From positions 1 to 36,531 of the forward strand of contig NZ_CAJZFJ010000014.1 of the NCBI RefSeq assembly GCF_915070105.1: a stretch of DNA of 36,531 nt, given 5' to 3'. Every line of letters begins with the position of its first letter. Within the stretch, counting starts at the first letter, position 1. Source of the DNA: an uncultured Porphyromonas sp. (GTDB taxonomy: Bacteria; Bacteroidota; Bacteroidia; Bacteroidales; Porphyromonadaceae). Position numbers and translations under genes: made by a program. Below the pieces are notes generated by a model. The model searched no databases and had not been told where the DNA came from. It worked only from the letters and a program-made list of their open reading frames with translations. This document shows positions 34,309 through 36,531 of the stretch, in pieces.

Positions 34309-34905
34309 TTATAATGATTTGTTTATTCCATCTATATAGGAGAGTAGCTCGTCTCTGCCCATTCGTGCCTCGGAGGAAGTGATGAAGAGTGGGGGAAGCT
34401 CCTCCCACTGCTGCAGGAGACGCTCCTTGTAGGCTGCGATGTTGGCAGCGAGCTTACCCTTGGAGAGCTTGTCCGCCTTGGTGAAGACAAGAGCAAAGGG
34501 AATGCCTTCCTCACCTAGCCATTCGATGAACTCGAGGTCTATCCTCTGAGGCTCCAGACGACTATCTAGGAGCACGAAGAGGCATACGAGCTCAGTACGC
34601 TCTAGGATATAGTCCTCGATCATCTTACGTAGCCCATCACGTCCGTCTCGGCTAAGGCGTGCATATCCGTAACCTGGAAGGTCTACGAGGTACCAATCCT
34701 TATTGATCAGGAAATGGTTGATGAGCTGTGTCTTACCTGGCTTTTGCGAGGTCATGGCTAGACCTTTTCGCCCAGTAAGCATATTGATGAGCGAGGACTT
34801 CCCCACGTTGGATCTACCTATAAAGGCATACTCGGGGAGCCCTGTCGTCGGGCACTTGTTTACCCGACTATTGCTGATGACGAACTCTGCAGAGGTAATA
34901 ACCAT
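34309..34905 (-). CDS. engB: Ribosome biogenesis GTPase EngB/YsxC
   Basis: EngB/YsxC is a small GTPase for large-subunit assembly. The 198-residue protein has GRSNVGKSS (30-38), G3 DLPGYGYA, G4 TKADK and the TrmE-like fold order, normal length. A TAnnTTTG box lies 38 nt upstream. Together with der and era it is the third ribosome-assembly GTPase gene in the window. Confidence 0.95.
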   Translation of the reverse strand: MVITSAEFVISNSRVNKCPTTGLPEYAFIGRSNVGKSSLINMLTGRKGLAMTSQKPGKTQLINHFLINKDWYLVDLPGYGYARLSRDGRDGLRKMIEDYILERTELVCLFVLLDSRLEPQRIDLEFIEWLGEEGIPFALVFTKADKLSKGKLAANIAAYKERLLQQWEELPPLFITSSEARMGRDELLSYIDGINKSL

Positions 34906-34943
34906 CGTGACTATCCTTTGTTATACGAAGCTGTTTTACAGGA

Positions 34944-34951
34944 CAAAGATA
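34944..34951 (-). promoter_or_regulatory. Putative engB-galE promoter, -7 box
   Basis: TATCTTTG on the minus strand matches TAnnTTTG, 38 nt before the engB ATG. No TTG at exactly 20 nt upstream. Confidence 0.5.
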
Positions 34952-35075
34952 CGGCATTGCCAACATATAGCCGTAGATGGGACGGAAATCAGCGCCCCAC
35001 CTTGGGAGAGGCCACCCTCCTCTCCCCTCCCCCGAGCTATCTCACTCAAGCCCTAGGGGTAGGCTACCTCGGTCT

Positions 35076-35110
35076 ACTAGGTCGGGGACGCTCTTCGCCC
35101 CGAGCACCTA
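35076..35110. other. Stem-loop in the engB/TonB-receptor gap
   Basis: CTAGGTCGGGG (35079-35089) can pair with a CCCCGAGCACCTAG segment after a 10-nt loop, with a 3-nt bulge. It lies in the 891-bp gap between divergent genes. Role unknown. Confidence 0.35.
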
Positions 35111-35179
35111 GGGCTTCTTGGGGGGCTAATGTCGGGCATCCTAAGTACGCAGATCCCCCCTTGCCTAGTGCGTGTCTGC

Positions 35180-35332
35180 ACTCCTATAAAGAATACCTTC
35201 ATCACCTATGTAAGGTGACGAAGACGCTCTTACCGAGAGCGCATCGACGCTCCTATAATGAACGTTTCCATCACCTATGTAAGGTGATGAGGACGCTCTT
35301 ACCGAGAGCGCACTTGCGCTCTCGGTAAGAGC
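35180..35332. repeat. 23-bp-register palindrome array (7 units)
   Basis: Seven 15-bp units start at 35180, 35203, 35226, 35249, 35272, 35295 and 35318, all with 8-nt spacers. Units 2 and 5 are CACCTATGTAAGGTG (reverse complement of the unit at 12148), units 3 and 6 are GCTCTTACCGAGAGC, unit 7 is its reverse complement, and units 1 and 4 are related (ACTCCTATAAAGAAT, GCTCCTATAATGAAC). A 69-bp supra-unit of three is visible. Units 6 and 7 make a perfect 18-bp stem (35293-35310 with 35317-35334) followed by TTTTT. The array lies between divergent engB and the TonB receptor gene, about 315 bp before the latter's promoter. Confidence 0.88.
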
Positions 35333-35493
35333 GTTTTTGTCCACTCGGCATGTCTGAAACAGAGGGTATTACACTAGAGGGTGGCACCTCCCTCCCTTCC
35401 TCGGGGGCTCGTCCCTACCGCCCCCCCAGCCTCCACACTCGCTCCCCCGCCCCCATACACTATATATAAAATAGGTACGCGCGCGAGGGGGCG

Positions 35494-35507
35494 AGCCCCC
35501 GGGGGCT
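35494..35507. repeat. 14-bp GC-rich perfect palindrome
   Basis: AGCCCCCGGGGGCT is self-complementary, within a GC-rich stretch (35470-35510) that can also pair CGAGCCCCCG with CGGGGGCTCG around 35402-35411. It sits upstream of the TonB receptor gene. Confidence 0.5.
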
Positions 35508-35567
35508 GCCCTGTGTGCTACCTAGAGATTGGCGCAGTAAGAGGTGTGGAGGGAAGAGAAAGTGTAA

Positions 35568-35593
35568 GGGAGGAAAGGGGGAGGGGAAGGGGG
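35568..35593 (+). other. G-quadruplex-type motif in a polypurine tract
   Basis: Four G runs (3, 5, 4 and 5 G) are separated by loops of 6, 1 and 2 nt, matching the standard quadruplex pattern. The surrounding 35548-35600 is almost all purine. It ends 55 bp before the -7 box of the receptor gene, on the non-template strand. Confidence 0.55.
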
Positions 35594-35624
35594 CAAGAAG
35601 GTATAAAATACCCATTTATAGGTA

Positions 35625-35655
35625 TTTCGTAGGGACTAGATATGATATATCTTTG
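35625..35655 (+). promoter_or_regulatory. Putative promoter of the TonB receptor gene
   Basis: TATCTTTG (35648-35655) matches TAnnTTTG; a near -33 element TTTC (35625-35628) lies 19 nt upstream. The predicted leader is about 135 nt and contains a small hairpin (GACCC/GGGTC near 35730-35745). No riboswitch was recognised in it. Confidence 0.55.
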
Positions 35656-35796
35656 CGGGCGAATTACCTAGGTTGCTTGCGGACTGCTCCCCTTCACCAT
35701 ATGTAGACAATATATATCGTGTCCGGTCTGACCCTGATGGGGTCTGGGCTAGGGTGTGCCTCGGGTGACAGAGGAGATCATACTTATAGATAGAAT

Positions 35797-36531
35797 ATGT
35801 ACCATACAGCTAGGCAACTAGCATTTACTCTATGCCTCGGCTCGATCAGTATCGGAGCTGGGGCACAGGTGCTCCCGACAGATAGCTTGAGGGAGACGAG
35901 GGACTCCGTCCGACGTCTTGATGAGATCGTGGTCTACGCACGCCAGATGCTGGGGAGCAAGTTGGAGGCACGCAACCGCACCGGTTCTGCTTATTACCTT
36001 TCGCCGAAGGAACTGGCAAAGTTTGGCTACACAGACATAAGCCGTATACTACGTGCTGTGCCAGGTGTGAACATCTATGAAGAGGATGGTTATGGCCTTC
36101 GCCCTAACATCAGCCTACGAGGAACGAAGGCTGAGCGTAGTGAACGTATCTCGCTGATGGAGGATGGGATCCTAGCAGCCCCCGCTCCCTATGCCGCTCC
36201 TGCCGCCTACTACTTCCCCAATGCAGCCCGTATGTATGCCATAGAGGTACTGAAGGGGAGTAGTCAGGTGCAGTATGGCCCCTTCACCACGGGAGGTGCG
36301 GTGAACATGGTCTCGACACCTATCCCCAAGACCTTCCATGCAGGCCTGCGTAGCTCCTATGGAAGCTACGGCACCTTCAACAGCTATGTCCATGTGGGGA
36401 ATGACCACAAGCATATCGGCTATCTTATCGAATACCTTCGCTACCAATCGAAGGGATTTAAGAAGGATGAGCCCAATGAACGAACAGGCTTTTACCGCAA
36501 TGATGTCGTGGGGAAACTTCGCCTACATAGC
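35797..36531 (+). CDS. TonB-dependent receptor (FecA-like), cut by window end
   Basis: The first 245 codons are present and the gene runs off the window. The ATG at 35797 starts a signal peptide (MYHTARQLAFTLCLGSISIG, cut near AGA-Q). A probable TonB box follows (DEIVVYA, residues 42-48). The plug domain then begins (SRILRAVPGVNIYEEDGYGL, RPNISLRGT, ISLMEDGILAAPAPYAAPAA, IEVLKGSSQVQYGPFTTGGA). The layout matches FecA-type ferric-citrate or other metal-chelate receptors, but the substrate cannot be told from this part. There is no regulatory-domain extension, unlike SusC. Confidence 0.93.
   Translation, partial: MYHTARQLAFTLCLGSISIGAGAQVLPTDSLRETRDSVRRLDEIVVYARQMLGSKLEARNRTGSAYYLSPKELAKFGYTDISRILRAVPGVNIYEEDGYGLRPNISLRGTKAERSERISLMEDGILAAPAPYAAPAAYYFPNAARMYAIEVLKGSSQVQYGPFTTGGAVNMVSTPIPKTFHAGLRSSYGSYGTFNSYVHVGNDHKHIGYLIEYLRYQSKGFKKDEPNERTGFYRNDVVGKLRLHS

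Noticed and set aside
35656..35796. Riboswitch (cobalamin or TPP) in the TonB receptor leader
   Set aside because: The leader of about 140 nt shows only a small hairpin; I see no B12 box or THI box of convincing match.
1..36531. tRNA, rRNA, tmRNA or IS elements
   Set aside because: No T-loop-like GGTTCGAATCC signatures, no rRNA-like segments, and no transposase motifs or terminal inverted repeats with target duplications were noticed by eye. Short RNAs could still be missed.

Overview
The window looks like the chromosome of a Bacteroidota (Bacteroidales) member, most likely Porphyromonas or a close relative; I cannot name a species. The reasons are a SusC/SusD (RagA/RagB) pair, a GH97 enzyme, a Porphyromonas-like der-era-fabH-rpmF-yceD order, no clear Shine-Dalgarno sequences, and repeated matches to the Bacteroidota promoter (TAnnTTTG, sometimes with TTG or TTTG exactly 20 nt upstream). 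No rRNA, tRNA, phage, IS element or CRISPR array was seen. All coordinates were counted by hand.

Layout. 1-276: cluster of TGTACAC palindromes and a promoter, then fmt (277-1227). 1287-1351: a perfect 30-bp inverted repeat between convergent fmt and susD. 1363-8148 (minus): a small glycan-uptake locus, GH97 then susC then susD, with a hairpin between GH97 and susC. 8149-8887: AT-rich, with at most a gene remnant. 8888-11487 (minus): an outer-membrane beta-barrel gene split by a frameshift. 11567-11869 (minus): a small exported-peptide gene with a good promoter but broken reading frame. 12458-13585 (plus): a two-repeat lipoprotein. 13708-15195 (minus): an unknown protein. 15250-19480 (minus): a housekeeping block, yceD-rpmF-fabH-era-der. 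19604-22868 (minus): a vanW-like gene preceded by three tandem paralogous lipoproteins. 23328-25221 (plus): a DUF4298 protein and glutamine synthetase. 25309-34905 (minus): hpf, cytosolic GH13, patatin, a membrane-anchored exonuclease-like protein, an exported 5'-nucleotidase, metG, galE and engB. 35797 to the end (plus): a TonB-dependent receptor cut by the window edge.

How the genes fit together. GH97/SusC/SusD should bind, import and hydrolyse an alpha-glucan-type glycan at the envelope. The GH13 enzyme lacks a signal peptide and would act in the cytosol. The der/era/rpmF/yceD/hpf/engB/metG/fmt genes serve ribosome assembly and translation.

Most interesting. At least three intergenic regions, all between divergent genes, carry arrays of 15-bp palindromic units separated by exactly 8 nt, a rigid 23-bp register. 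The palindrome sequence changes from unit to unit (CACCTATGTAAGGTG, GCTCTTACCGAGAGC, GAACATATAATGTTC and others). A fourth region (28338-28434) has a different palindrome with the same 23-bp step. Conserved spacing with exchangeable palindromes is not explained by terminators, CRISPR or simple repeats and is the best candidate for something undescribed.
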